64,000 bases of DNA from Mesorhizobium sp. AR10 (GCF_024746795.1 NZ_CP080523.1:686265-750264), one strand, 5' to 3'; positions 1 to 8,999 are shown, counted from the first letter of the stretch. The notes: generated by a model not told the origin, from the sequence alone. Numbers and translations are program-made.

Positions 1-61
1 GAACGACAGGTGCGGCGGTTTTTGCGCAAATCAATTGCCAAAAGCGCCGCGATGATTCATC

Positions 62-1111
62 GTGATTGCGATGATTCTGCGTCCCAAACCCGCTCCGCGC
101 CACTACGCCACGCTTGCCGGCGCCCCTTCGACCGCGCCGCTGGCAACGGTGCCGGCCTGGCTGCGCCGGGCCACCGCGGATGCGCAAAGCCTTGCGGGAA
201 AAGGCGCAGGGCCAAATGCCCTTGAGGACGTCGCGCTCGCCGCAGGCGCCGCCATCGGCGCGCTCGATGCAGTGGTCCGCCGGCACGAGCGGTGGGCGGG
301 GGCCTGGCGGCAGCGCCTGGCGCTTGCGGCGGCCGCGGCAACGGCGAAGCAGGCGGGCCGCGTCGAAGATGAAAATGCGCTGCGCGACGCCGTGCTGCTC
401 ACACGCCCGGGCGATTTTTTGTCTGTCGGCCCGGCCGGATCGATGCTGCTGGCTTGGCGCCGGCTGGCAGCCCGGCCCGCCGAGGAGCTTCTCACGAAGA
501 GAAGTCTCGCCGCGATATTGGAAGAGTTCGGTTACGCCCGCGACGACGAGGCGGTCAGCGATCTGGTGGACGAACTTCTGCAGCTTGCCGCCAACGCCGG
601 GACGGTCGAAACGCTGGTCGGGGCCTTCGCGGCCGCGGAGATTTACGGCTTCGGACGCACGGTCGGAGCCTGGCTCGCCGACGCACTGCTGGCGCAGCGG
701 CTGGGTTGGGCGCATGCGGTGCCTTTGCTGGGTGCGGAGAAGGCTTTGGGAGTGGGTAAGGGCCGGCCGCGTCGACCGGCGACTGCCGACCAGGCTGCGG
801 GTGCCGAGACGGAAGCCGATTTGGCCAAAAGTCTGCTTGCCGCACAGGCGCGCGCTGCGCTGCGTGCGATTGATCTTTCCGCTGAAATCGAGCGCCGCGC
901 GGACCGGCTGCTTGCCGTTGCGCCGAAACTCAGGGCCAAGGCGGCGGACGCTGTTGTCGACAAGCTCCTGTCCGACGATGCGATCGTTGCCTCGGAAAAG
1001 ATCGCAGGCATGAGTGACCGTGGGCTGCGCCGCCTGTTCGACCGGCTGGTCGAACTCGGCGCGGTGCGTGAACTGTCCGGTCGCCCGACCTTCCGCATCT
1101 ACGGGCTTTGA
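62..1111 (+). CDS. DUF1403 family protein
   Basis: A 349-residue Ala/Leu-rich, mainly helical protein without signal peptide or membrane segment. Its overall character and its position immediately before scpB match the DUF1403 family of rhizobial plasmids and symbiosis islands. The biochemical role of that family is unknown to me. The frame opens with GTG at 62, but an ATG at 71 is an equally good start and neither has a clear ribosome binding site. A 10-bp palindrome (TTTGCGCAAA, 21-30) lies just upstream and could be an operator. The scpB start follows 6 bases after the stop, so the two genes are probably cotranscribed, which suggests a link to chromosome or plasmid maintenance. Family recognised from memory. 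Confidence 0.75.
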   Translation: MIAMILRPKPAPRHYATLAGAPSTAPLATVPAWLRRATADAQSLAGKGAGPNALEDVALAAGAAIGALDAVVRRHERWAGAWRQRLALAAAAATAKQAGRVEDENALRDAVLLTRPGDFLSVGPAGSMLLAWRRLAARPAEELLTKRSLAAILEEFGYARDDEAVSDLVDELLQLAANAGTVETLVGAFAAAEIYGFGRTVGAWLADALLAQRLGWAHAVPLLGAEKALGVGKGRPRRPATADQAAGAETEADLAKSLLAAQARAALRAIDLSAEIERRADRLLAVAPKLRAKAADAVVDKLLSDDAIVASEKIAGMSDRGLRRLFDRLVELGAVRELSGRPTFRIYGL

Positions 1112-1117
1112 GAGCAA

Positions 1118-1828
1118 ATGGTAGAAGCGGTGCGGACAAAAAGAGGCAAAGGGCGGTCCGACGATGGTCGATCAAATGACCATTTGTTCGACCGCGAGCT
1201 GGATCACCTGCCGCCGGAAGCGCGTTGGCGCGAATGGATGAACCGTGTCGAAGCAACGATTTTTGCGGCCAGCGAGCCGGTCAACCGCGAAACGCTCGCC
1301 CGCATCGTCGGAAAAAGCTGCAGCATTGATCTCCTCATCGACGACATCCGCGAAGAACTGCGCGGTCGACCCTATGACCTCGTCGCCGTCGCCGGCGGCT
1401 GGAAACACCTGACCCGGCCTGCCTATGCAGACGCCATCCGCGCCGCGGTCGGCGGCAACGAGCGCGCGGCGGACCTGACGCAGTCAGAGGTGCTCGTGCT
1501 GATGTGCATCGGCTACTTCCAGCCGATCACCCGCGCCGAGCTGTCGTCTTTCTTCGGCAAGGAGATCAGTCGCGATTTTATTGGTCATCTGCGCGGTGCC
1601 GGCCTGATCGCTTCCGGTCCGCGTAGCCCGACGCCGGGCGCGCCATACACCTACGTGACGACAAAAGAGTTCCTTCTGGAGTTCGGGCTCGACACGCTGC
1701 GCGACCTGCCGGATTTCGAGGCGCTCGAGGATGCCGGACTGCTCTCAAAGGAGAAGCTGCTGGCTGGTGACATCATGCCCGACTTTGCCGACGGCCAAGA
1801 GGACATCGGAAGCAGGACGGGCGAATAG
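1118..1828 (+). CDS. scpB: SMC-Scp complex subunit ScpB
   Basis: A 236-residue protein with the ScpB signature of tandem winged-helix domains. The segment around residues 40-60 (EATIFAASEPVNRETLA) is the typical ScpB opening, followed by a block with AVAGGWKHLTRP and the second winged helix around LTQSEVLVLMCI and YVTTKEFLLEFGL. ScpB binds the kleisin ScpA and tunes the SMC ATPase in chromosome condensation. No scpA or smc lies here, so this is the accessory scpB copy commonly paired with DUF1403 on rhizobial replicons rather than the housekeeping scpAB locus. The acidic C-terminal tail is family-typical. The start is close to the DUF1403 stop, consistent with one transcript. Confidence 0.85.
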   Translation: MVEAVRTKRGKGRSDDGRSNDHLFDRELDHLPPEARWREWMNRVEATIFAASEPVNRETLARIVGKSCSIDLLIDDIREELRGRPYDLVAVAGGWKHLTRPAYADAIRAAVGGNERAADLTQSEVLVLMCIGYFQPITRAELSSFFGKEISRDFIGHLRGAGLIASGPRSPTPGAPYTYVTTKEFLLEFGLDTLRDLPDFEALEDAGLLSKEKLLAGDIMPDFADGQEDIGSRTGE

Positions 1829-2026
1829 CTGCGCTTGACGGCGGAACGATCGCCGCGCTTGCTTAGCTGCTGTGCAACCGCGATCTGGAACTCGTCCCGG
1901 TCAGCATCTGACATCTTCTTCGGCTGGGGCTCGATGTCATCGATTGTGATGTGGACGCGCCGCCGCTTACGCGCGTGGTAGCGCGCCTGCGGCCAGCATC
2001 GCCCGCGATGAAATCCCTGAAATCGC

Positions 2027-2776
2027 TCACCGCCGGCCCAGCTCCCATCTCGACACAGTCTCTCGCTTCCGCCTCGCCGTCACAAGCTGGTTGCCGAGGG
2101 AGCGATATCGAGAGAGGCTCCGCCTACTGATCTCACTCGCGCCGCGCAACGACCCGAGTTGGTCCATGGGTCCATGCACGTCCGCATCGGCGTAGGTATC
2201 GGTCGAAAGCTGAACCTGGTCTGTGAGGAACGCATCGAAGATGACTGCGATTTCGGCCGGCGTGAAGTGGAACAGGTTGATCTTGCGCTGCGTGTCGGAG
2301 GCGACGAGCAACCCGTCCGGCAGATAGGTGCTACCGGACAGCACACCGATGACCCTTGCGTGGAGCATCTTGTCCGCGATGACTTTGGGTGTTCGCCGCT
2401 CGATCTTGCGCACGCGCACATCGTAGTTGTCGAAGATCGCCCCCGCGGTTTCGCTCAAGAAAGTCTCGCGCCATTCGACACCGGCCCGGGCCGGTACTTC
2501 GTGCACCTCCAACTGCGACTCCCGGAAGCGGTCTGTTACCAGCCGACATTCGATTAACCGCCGCATGCATACTGCCGCAACACCGATAGCCCGCTCCAGC
2601 ATGTGGTACGGATTGTGCTTCATCTCAGCTTCAGCGAACACCTCCTCCAAGTGAAGGCCTATGCGCCGTTTCTGCTCGGCAAGCTCATTCTTCCACGTAT
2701 AGGATTGCCAGCGGGACGAGCTGACGGAGCCGAGCCGCATGGCCTCTACAATTCGCTCGTCGACATCATTCGCCAT
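2027..2776 (-). CDS. Hypothetical protein, last gene of the methylase operon
   Basis: A 249-residue soluble protein that I do not recognise. The ATG at 2776 (MANDVDERIVEAM) is chosen because it overlaps the end of the preceding gene by 11 bases, the usual sign of translational coupling; the frame is open further upstream but runs inside that gene. The N-terminal half is helical and charged. The C-terminal half has strand-rich stretches (LSGSTYLPDGLLVASD, then FHFTPAEIAVIFDAFLTD). No catalytic motif is obvious. As the fifth gene of a tightly packed operon with a DNA methylase and a nuclease-like protein it is likely a functional partner of them, which is inference from position only. Confidence 0.6.
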   Translation of the reverse strand: MANDVDERIVEAMRLGSVSSSRWQSYTWKNELAEQKRRIGLHLEEVFAEAEMKHNPYHMLERAIGVAAVCMRRLIECRLVTDRFRESQLEVHEVPARAGVEWRETFLSETAGAIFDNYDVRVRKIERRTPKVIADKMLHARVIGVLSGSTYLPDGLLVASDTQRKINLFHFTPAEIAVIFDAFLTDQVQLSTDTYADADVHGPMDQLGSLRGASEISRRSLSRYRSLGNQLVTARRKRETVSRWELGRR

Positions 2777-3509
2777 GACTGCCTGCCTCTGTCCTCGCAG
2801 CCGGTGGCATCCATTTCCGTTCAACACGCTCGCGGGCGAGCCTGCTCTCCAGGGATGGGTGCTTGGATTGGATGCTTTCGTTGTAGATGTACTCCGCATC
2901 CTGCCAGAATTCGACAATTGCATCGACGAAGCCGCACAGACGTTCGATCGGTACGTCCATCGCCCCCACTGTCTGGAGATTGACCTGCGGCAGCTGATCG
3001 CCAAACGGCATGGGCGGGATTGGCCGCCAGAGATCGGCACAACGCCGGGACAATTGTACCGCGGAGGCACCGTCGCCATGCCGACAAGCATTTCCCAGCA
3101 GCTGTAACGTATCGAGTGCCTCAAAGCTGGGGAACGCCTCCAACCCGATGCCGCGCAGCTCGCTAAACAGCTTCCGCAATCCCTTCCAGTCAGCCACCTC
3201 GATCCTCTTGTCTACCGGCTCTCCCGGGCGAAGCTCCCTCGCGCAACCCAGCAGATATGACCTCAGTTGCCGCTCCCAGATCGACTGCATCGCGAGCGCG
3301 AAGGCCATTTTCGTTTCGCGCAAGACGTCCTCGATGTCGCCTTTCTCGAACGCGGCCCACGGCTCTCTGTTACGGCCGAGGTCATCGATGCGGCGATCGA
3401 GGGAACTCAAGGCCGGGAGGATCACGTCATCGAGGTAGGCTCTGATCGTCCGGTCATGCCGGGAGGCCGCGACATCCGCATAGCAGTTCTGCCATCGGAA
3501 CAGCGTCAT
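2766..3509 (-). CDS. Hypothetical protein, fourth gene of the methylase operon
   Basis: A 247-residue soluble protein with no family I can name. It begins 3 bases after the stop of the nuclease-like gene and overlaps the next gene by 11 bases, so it belongs to the same transcript. It is predominantly helical, with several Trp and Arg residues in the first third (KGDIEDVLRETKMAFALAMQ) and a central RGIGLEAFPSFEALDTLQLLGNA stretch beginning near residue 115 whose NACRHG end recalls helical proteins of the MAE_28990/RiboL-PSP-HEPN type. That resemblance is weak. A role in the restriction-like operon is inferred from context. Confidence 0.6.
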   Translation of the reverse strand: MTLFRWQNCYADVAASRHDRTIRAYLDDVILPALSSLDRRIDDLGRNREPWAAFEKGDIEDVLRETKMAFALAMQSIWERQLRSYLLGCARELRPGEPVDKRIEVADWKGLRKLFSELRGIGLEAFPSFEALDTLQLLGNACRHGDGASAVQLSRRCADLWRPIPPMPFGDQLPQVNLQTVGAMDVPIERLCGFVDAIVEFWQDAEYIYNESIQSKHPSLESRLARERVERKWMPPAARTEAGSHGE

Positions 3510-3512
3510 CGG

Positions 3513-4268
3513 CTACATCTCGATCCAGAGATGGTCAATAAGGATCGGCTCGAGGTCGGCATCGCGTCGATGTGTCGACTGCAACGAAGCAATCCCGGTC
3601 GCGCTATTGTGTTCCGCCAAAGCCAGCTTGTCGTCCGCGGACCAACCTTGAACCGCGGTGGCGACCAACCCATCGATCCATGCATCGAGCTGCGTGCGCC
3701 AGAAGGGTATGTCTCGGTCCTGGACGTAGCCAATCATGGCCGCGCGAGCATGTCCTGCAGCGTGATGACCTGCCTTGAATCGTTGAATCCCGCCAGTGGA
3801 GCTGAACTGGCTGAACACATACTCCCGCTCGTCCCGATCCTTGCCGGTCGGGGTCGGCAGCCGTTTGCACTCTATGGGCAGGAGAGTGCGATACTCGCTG
3901 TATTCGCGGCCGGCGATCCAAATAAGGGCGCCACTGGGTGCGACGACGAGATCGATGGAACGCCCCGCGCGAACATCGTCGGGCTCTTCGCGACGGAACT
4001 GCAGGAAATCCCATCCAGGCGAGTGGCGACTGAAGCTGTTCAGTCGCGCGCAAAGCTGTGCCGTCAATCCGGTTTCGCCGGTCTTGGCCGGCCGTCTAGG
4101 ATCGTCGCGCCAACCAGGCAACGCTGCGGCAATAAATCCGACCAAAGACGCCAGCCATTCTCCCGGAAAATGGATGTCGGCGCCGAGCGTGCCGGTCTGA
4201 ACCGTGGCCCCGTCTTCGTCCGCCAGCACGCTAGAAACCCTGTGCCCGAAGATCCGCGAGAACATCAT
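3513..4268 (-). CDS. Predicted PD-(D/E)XK nuclease-like protein
   Basis: About 251 residues from the ATG at 4268, which overlaps the end of the methylase gene by some 38 bases; an ATG at 4265 is also possible. The central part carries a PD-(D/E)XK-like arrangement: an acidic residue in RSIDLVVAPSGALIWIAG, then a strand ending in the LPIECKRLP motif, where E-C-K fits the catalytic E-x-K of restriction-type nucleases. The C-terminal third is helical with many Trp and His residues. It lies directly between the methylase and two unknown genes in a five-gene operon, so it may supply the cleavage activity of a modification-restriction system. Fold assignment rests on the motif alone. Confidence 0.6.
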   Translation of the reverse strand: MMFSRIFGHRVSSVLADEDGATVQTGTLGADIHFPGEWLASLVGFIAAALPGWRDDPRRPAKTGETGLTAQLCARLNSFSRHSPGWDFLQFRREEPDDVRAGRSIDLVVAPSGALIWIAGREYSEYRTLLPIECKRLPTPTGKDRDEREYVFSQFSSTGGIQRFKAGHHAAGHARAAMIGYVQDRDIPFWRTQLDAWIDGLVATAVQGWSADDKLALAEHNSATGIASLQSTHRRDADLEPILIDHLWIEM

Positions 4269-7104
4269 CGGCATCGCGCAACGCAATCGACCGCGTCCAG
4301 AACCGGTGCCGATCGGGCTTGAGAAGAAAGACGAAGCCCTGATCATACAGGCGCGTAATGCGTGTGATCGTCAGACTGGAGCCGCGACGCTCCTGCAACA
4401 ATGCATCCAGCTTCGCCCGCAGCTCATCGGCACCCGACCAGTCTACGACCCCATCCCCGAAAACATACGCGCCGCATATGGCGCCGGTCCAATGGTAGCG
4501 ATCCACAGCGCGTAGCGGCTTGCGTGGGTAGACGGCGTTAATCTGCACGGTAAAGGTCGCGTCGAACTTGCCGAGCGCGTCTTCGGGCGCGACGCGCATC
4601 AGTGCCGACCCCGTGCCAAGCCGGACGAACTCGCGCTGATAGTCTACAATGTCCTGAGCGACGATGCGCTCATTGTCGCTGAGGTCGAGATCCTCGTCTT
4701 CCGGATACGGTAGGGCGAGGATGTCCGCCTGCAGGATTGCAGTGGCGCGCTGCACGAAGAGGCTGGCGCTGATCCCCGCGACATACGCCCTGAGCACGGT
4801 TTGCTCCTTGCGCAACCACGCCTCGATCGCCTCCAACCGGGTAAGATCGCGCTTCTTTGCCGCAAAACCCATAATGCGGTGCTTGTAGGTCAGATAGTCG
4901 CCCTGCCAGAGCCCGTGATGAAGATCCTCGTTTTCTTTGACCAGCAGGAACGGAGGCGTGAACCGCTTGACAGACCTAGGACCCTCGATCGGCTGGTCCG
5001 GCACTATCTGCAGATGGGTGGCATCAATTCCGGTGTCGGACAGCGCTTCGGTCGGGAGCAGCGGCTGACCGATCAAATGCTCAGCGGACCGAGACACATC
5101 CTTCCCGCCTGCGATGTAGCCTTCACCGAAGTCCCACTCGTGGCGTGTCGCGATATCCCGTAGCGTTGGGTACTGCCGGAGGCGCCTAATCAAATCGTGT
5201 ACGCGGCTGCCGCCGAGGAGGTTCGATCTCCATATATCGGCGGACTCCCTCGCCTGCGTGTTCCGCACCCAATGGAGATCGTAATAGTCGATATCGAACC
5301 CTTGCTCCGCCGTGGCGCGTCCGTTGCGACGAAACACGGCGTGTAGAATGCGCCCATCCGCGACAGGTGCGACCGCCTCTATAAGTACGACGACGATCTT
5401 GGGGTCGGCCTCGCCCTTTTTGAAGAGCCCTCGAACGGAGACGAAGTCCAGGATCTCTCTCACACCCCAACGGGTGAAGATGCCGCCCCGGAACGGTGCG
5501 ACGTTCTGGTTGTAGAGAAAACCAGCCGGCTCGACCAAGGCCAGTATCCCATTTGGCGCAAGAAGCTCTATCGCCTCATGCAGGAAGAGGTATGCAAGCT
5601 GCATGTCCGCAAGCAGGCCATGGGTCTTGGTGTAAGCGGCATAGCTCCGCTTGGCACCGTCCGTCGTGAGAGTCGACTCAAACGGAGGATTGCCGACCAC
5701 CACTGCGACTGGTGCCTTCAGGACCCCCCGTTCCTTGGCTTCGAAGAAGCAACTCCAATGCAGCGTCACGTCGGCCAACGGCGGGAAAAGCTTCACGCTT
5801 GCGCGGATTTCCTCGGGCTGAAGGGCATCGCAGAGGCTGAGACACAAGCTGAACGCAGCAAGCTCGATAGCTCCTTCTTCAACGTCCATCCCGTGCACAC
5901 GCTGGAGTAGCGGGCGCAAGTCATCGATGCCAGGACGGGCCCATCCATTGTGAAGTCGCCAGTGCAGCACCAGCCGCTTGTAGGCTTCCACCAGGAAAAC
6001 GCCCGAACCACATGCCGGATCGAGGATGACGCCGTCACCGGCCATCAGCGTATCCAGCCGCTCCCAACTCAGAGTTTCCTCGAGCATCAAGCGAACCAGC
6101 GCGGGCGGCGTGTAGACCGAACTCGCGGCATCCTTGACGAAGAGCTGGTAGATATTGCTGATCAACTCCACCGGCAGGTCACGGAACGAATAGAGCCGCC
6201 ACAGGCTCAGCTGGCCCGTCGCATCTTCGCGGCCCTCGACCAGTCGCGCATAGTTTGCGAGCTCGGTGCTCGCAAGCAACGCAGTGCGCTCCTCGTCGGT
6301 CAGGCGAAACACATGACCGTTGAAACGCCCTTCCAGAGCTTCCAGCAATTTCACCAACGCGGCGCCATCGCCTAGCACCTCGAAGAAGCGGGTCGCGCCC
6401 TTGCGCGCGCGGGCGAAATCCTTGGGCAGGAGAACCGAACGCTCCTCGAGATAAGCTATGAGCAGTGCGAGAATAAGCAGTCGACGGAGCAGGCGCGGCT
6501 CGAGCAAGCGACTATCGGTGAGCTGCTTGGCGAGCGCTCGAACTTCTTCGACGAGTGTACGGTGCGCCGATTTCTGCGCCGAGAGCATGAGGTCACATGC
6601 GATCGGGTCATCCCAGATTGTGCCATTCCGGATCCGCGCCGCATTCCACCACACGTCCTGAGCGGCGATTTTGGCTCCGACGGATAGACTTCGGATGGGC
6701 CGGCAAACGGGGACATTGTCTGGACCAACAAAGTCCGGTTGATGCGCGCAGCGGAACAGCTGGATGCGGCCAGGAGCGGCACGATAGACGAGAGGCACGC
6801 CGCCCCAGCTCCAAAGCCGTTTGTGCAGTTCGGCAAACTGGCCGTCATCGGCCGCGGTGCTCGCGTCGAACACAAGGGCCTGCGCGACCGGGGCACGCCC
6901 GTGCCGGGCCGCCTCGAAGAATACAGCACGCGCCCCATAGTCGCGGGCCTTCTCCATGACCGCAACTTCCTCGGGCGGGCGTCCCGACGGCGCATAACCA
7001 TCGACCGCGACCAAACCATCGACGCCCGGAAAGCCACGACCTTCGCCGATGGCGAACAGCCAGTCGGCCTCGGATCCAGGACTTCCAACTTCGTCCAGCG
7101 TCAT
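4231..7104 (-). CDS. Eco57I-type N6-adenine DNA methylase
   Basis: A protein of about 957 residues from the ATG at 7104, preceded by a GGGTGG box; a longer frame to 7197 would overlap the upstream small gene. The SAM-binding motif LDPACGSGVFLVEAY lies near residue 360, and the catalytic motif VVVGNPPFES identifies an amino-methyltransferase acting on adenine N6 in DNA. The size and the long C-terminal specificity-like part match Eco57I/type IIG-like proteins. I see no clear endonuclease motif in its N-terminus, unlike true type IIG enzymes, so cleavage may be done by the product of the next gene. It is followed with overlap by a PD-(D/E)XK-like gene. Likely role is modification of host DNA in a defence system. 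Confidence 0.85.
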   Translation of the reverse strand: MTLDEVGSPGSEADWLFAIGEGRGFPGVDGLVAVDGYAPSGRPPEEVAVMEKARDYGARAVFFEAARHGRAPVAQALVFDASTAADDGQFAELHKRLWSWGGVPLVYRAAPGRIQLFRCAHQPDFVGPDNVPVCRPIRSLSVGAKIAAQDVWWNAARIRNGTIWDDPIACDLMLSAQKSAHRTLVEEVRALAKQLTDSRLLEPRLLRRLLILALLIAYLEERSVLLPKDFARARKGATRFFEVLGDGAALVKLLEALEGRFNGHVFRLTDEERTALLASTELANYARLVEGREDATGQLSLWRLYSFRDLPVELISNIYQLFVKDAASSVYTPPALVRLMLEETLSWERLDTLMAGDGVILDPACGSGVFLVEAYKRLVLHWRLHNGWARPGIDDLRPLLQRVHGMDVEEGAIELAAFSLCLSLCDALQPEEIRASVKLFPPLADVTLHWSCFFEAKERGVLKAPVAVVVGNPPFESTLTTDGAKRSYAAYTKTHGLLADMQLAYLFLHEAIELLAPNGILALVEPAGFLYNQNVAPFRGGIFTRWGVREILDFVSVRGLFKKGEADPKIVVVLIEAVAPVADGRILHAVFRRNGRATAEQGFDIDYYDLHWVRNTQARESADIWRSNLLGGSRVHDLIRRLRQYPTLRDIATRHEWDFGEGYIAGGKDVSRSAEHLIGQPLLPTEALSDTGIDATHLQIVPDQPIEGPRSVKRFTPPFLLVKENEDLHHGLWQGDYLTYKHRIMGFAAKKRDLTRLEAIEAWLRKEQTVLRAYVAGISASLFVQRATAILQADILALPYPEDEDLDLSDNERIVAQDIVDYQREFVRLGTGSALMRVAPEDALGKFDATFTVQINAVYPRKPLRAVDRYHWTGAICGAYVFGDGVVDWSGADELRAKLDALLQERRGSSLTITRITRLYDQGFVFLLKPDRHRFWTRSIALRDADDVLADLRAQGF

Positions 7105-7165
7105 AGGCGCCACCCAAGCGATGGCCGTGATCGAAGGGCGCCGACACGCGGCCCAGGTCGCGCGC

Positions 7166-7354
7166 TCATTTCTGCCGCTTCTTCTTCGAGAGGACAAAGC
7201 CCTCTTTTAGGAGATCGGTCATGCTGATCCCCTCGGACACCGCGAAGCCTTTGAACTCCTTCTTGAATTCGGGGCTGACCTTGAAGTTGAGCGACTCTTT
7301 TTCGCTCTCCGGCGCGCTGTTCTCGCTGGTGCTTTCGGTTCGCCTGCTGGCCAA
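7166..7354 (-). CDS. Small ribbon-helix-helix-like DNA-binding protein
   Basis: A 62-residue basic protein. A disordered, Ser/Glu-rich start is followed by a compact segment (SLNFKVSPEFKKEFKGFA) that reads as a beta strand and first helix, then SEGISMTDLLKEGF as turn and second helix, ending in a Lys-rich tail. This is the layout of ribbon-helix-helix proteins such as CopG/ParG-type regulators, which autoregulate plasmid and restriction operons. It is the first gene of the methylase operon, 61 bases before the methylase start, and strong repeats at 7419-7489 upstream would be natural binding sites. Fold assigned by pattern, not by alignment. Confidence 0.65.
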   Translation of the reverse strand: MASRRTESTSENSAPESEKESLNFKVSPEFKKEFKGFAVSEGISMTDLLKEGFVLSKKKRQK

Positions 7355-7418
7355 AGCCGCCCCCCCATGGCGCGGCGACTACCGCCCCTGGTCGCGCAAC
7401 GCACCGCAAGGATACAGA

Positions 7419-7489
7419 TTTCTGCCTTTCTTGCAATACCGAAAGGCAGAAATCGTTCTTTCCCGAAAGCCAGAAATAAAGAATTCTGG
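7419..7489. promoter_or_regulatory. Operator-like repeats upstream of the methylase operon
   Basis: A perfect 12-bp inverted repeat (TTTCTGCCTTTC at 7419-7430, its complement at 7441-7452, 10-nt spacer) is followed by a second copy of the half-site as a near-direct repeat: AAAGGCAGAAAT at 7442-7453 and AAAGCCAGAAAT at 7466-7477. CCAGAA (7470-7475) and TTCTGG (7484-7489) form another inverted repeat. They lie 65-135 bases before the small regulator gene, the expected place for autoregulation. Confidence 0.6.
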
Positions 7490-7803
7490 ATTGGGCGACC
7501 CACCCATGCATAGCCCATCGTCGACCACCCGCGCTCGCCAAGACCTACCAAATCAAGACACTGTCCGGCGCTCATCTTGACGTTGCTACCGTCCTAGGTT
7601 CGGCGACCCTGCGACAAGAGTTGGGACACGCTGCGCGATTTCATTCGGCAGCCAAAGCAAGATCAAAACGCTGCCCTCGGGACGGAATCAAACTTGACGC
7701 CGTACTCTAGAACAAACAGAGAACCGAACGCAAGGCCCGGATCTCTGGAAGTCGATCGACCCGTGCGGCCTCACCCACTCTCGATTGAGCTTCCATTCGA
7801 GGT
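7490..7803. other. Intergenic stretch without recognisable gene
   Basis: About 310 bases between the operator repeats and the IS66 remnant. I see no supported coding frame, RNA gene or further repeat here. Confidence 0.5.
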
Positions 7804-8070
7804 GTGGCAGTCGACACACTAGCATCCAGCGGGGCTCAAAGCCCCGGAGGTGGGCAATTGGCTCTTCTCGGGCAACTTCGCGCCGCAGAGCGGTCAGCGG
7901 TCGTGCTCAGCATCATCGAGACCTGCAAGCTCTGCGGCGTCGATGCCGAAGCCTACATGGCCGACGTCACCGAGCGCATCCAGAACGACTGGCCAGCCTC
8001 GCGCTGGGACGAGCTAATGCCGTGGAGCTGGGTGCGCCGCGAAGAGATGCCGCTCCCCTTGGCGGCATGA
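7804..8070 (+). pseudogene. C-terminal remnant of an IS66-family TnpC transposase
   Basis: The last 60 or so residues match the IS66 transposase C-terminus: an AAERSAVVLSIIETCKL stretch followed by DAEAYMADVTERIQNDWP and DELMPWSW. That helical tail follows the catalytic domain in IS66 elements. Everything upstream is missing, so this is a relic and not an active element. Its TGA overlaps the ATG of the following UPF0149 gene (ATGA at 8067-8070), an arrangement seen when UPF0149 genes ride behind IS66 tnpC. Confidence 0.75.
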
Positions 8071-8669
8071 GCGCGATCGATGACATGGCGCTGTCGGACG
8101 AGGCGCTCGAGGCCTGGATGGCCGCCAAGACCAACCGCCGCCCGCTGGTGCGGACCATGTCGGCGCTGGATGGCTTCGTAACGGCGGCGGTCACCGGACC
8201 GCGGTTCCTGGATCCGCAAGACTGGATGTGCCCGCTCATGGGGTTGCCGCGCGACGTCTTGGCCAAAGGGTCCGCAACCGATCACGCCGTGTTTGCCAGC
8301 GTCGCCAGGATCCACAACCAGATCAACGAGACGCTCTTCGACAGACCGCAGGATTATGCGCCCCGATTCGCAACCAAGCCCAGCGGCGGCATCGACCCCC
8401 GGCCGTGGTGCCAGGGGTTCTACGCGGCCATGAATCTCAACATCAAAAGCTGGAGACGGCTACTCGACCTCGACAACCCCAATCACGGCCTGCTGCTGCC
8501 GATCCTGATCTACTGCGTCGACAAAAAGGGCAGGCCCGTCCTCGGTAAGCCCAGGCCGGGGCCCGAGACCGCGCATTCCATCGAGCACGAGGCCTACAAA
8601 GACATCGCCCTCGTCATTCCCGCCCTCCGCGAACTCCACTACGTCACCCGTTATGACGATCCGGAGTGA
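8067..8669 (+). CDS. UPF0149 (YecA/YgfB-like) family protein
   Basis: A 200-residue helical protein whose N-terminal part (SALDGFVTAAVTGPRFLDP and WMCPLMG) is the hallmark of UPF0149/YecA proteins. The ATG at 8067 overlaps the stop of the IS66 remnant, so the pair probably came as part of an IS66-type element in which this is an accessory gene. The molecular role is unknown; some relatives carry a C-terminal SEC-C zinc motif, which is absent here. It lies just left of the 24-bp repeat that bounds the inferred insertion. Confidence 0.75.
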   Translation: MSAIDDMALSDEALEAWMAAKTNRRPLVRTMSALDGFVTAAVTGPRFLDPQDWMCPLMGLPRDVLAKGSATDHAVFASVARIHNQINETLFDRPQDYAPRFATKPSGGIDPRPWCQGFYAAMNLNIKSWRRLLDLDNPNHGLLLPILIYCVDKKGRPVLGKPRPGPETAHSIEHEAYKDIALVIPALRELHYVTRYDDPE

Positions 8670-8697
8670 TCGTCGGCCCCGCGCCGACCAACGGCTG

Positions 8698-8754
8698 ATG
8701 TACTATAGGCGCACCAGACGATTTCGGGAAAGGTGCCTCGGCGCATCGCTTACG
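8698..8754 (+). pseudogene. 5' fragment of a PmtA-like methyltransferase gene
   Basis: From the ATG at 8698 the frame reads MYYRRTRRFRERCLGASLT and then diverges. The last eight residues (RCLGASLT) are encoded by a 24-bp block identical to the start of the methyltransferase homology at 44867, in the same codon phase. The piece therefore fits the missing N-terminus of that gene. There is no good ribosome binding site at 8698, so the true start may be elsewhere. Confidence 0.5.
8731..8754 (+). repeat. 24-bp direct repeat, left copy (possible att-like boundary)
   Basis: This 24-bp block begins AGGTGCCTCGG and ends CGCTTACG. It recurs exactly and in the same orientation at 44867-44890, and the bases on either side differ. 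It marks the left edge of the inferred 36-kb insertion. Confidence 0.7.
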
Positions 8755-8999
8755 AGTCATCGATTGGGGTGGCAGTGGCCGATAGAGACGCGACCCATGC
8801 TTGGAAGAGCGAGCATTCGACGGGAGGTGACGTATAGCTAAATGGAAAGACGCCGAACCCCTCGATCGCGCCAGCCGCGACCCAACCGACTCGACTCCAG
8901 AGCGAAAAGAGCGCGTGCGGCTCGAGCGACTAGCGAGGAAAAAGGAATGGGCGCCTCGGCATGACTGGCCAAAAGCGGTCCAGTCAGATCAGGCTGTTC
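8755..8999. other. Left-edge intergenic stretch
   Basis: About 245 bases just inside the left repeat. No gene, integrase or recombination-site structure beyond the repeat itself could be recognised. Confidence 0.4.

Noticed and set aside
1829..2026. A short coding remnant after scpB
   Set aside because: A minus-strand stretch looks protein-like but lacks a start and any family match.
3267..4322. Plus-strand 351-codon frame over the nuclease-like gene
   Set aside because: Composition unlike a real protein, and it runs antisense across two tightly coupled minus-strand genes.
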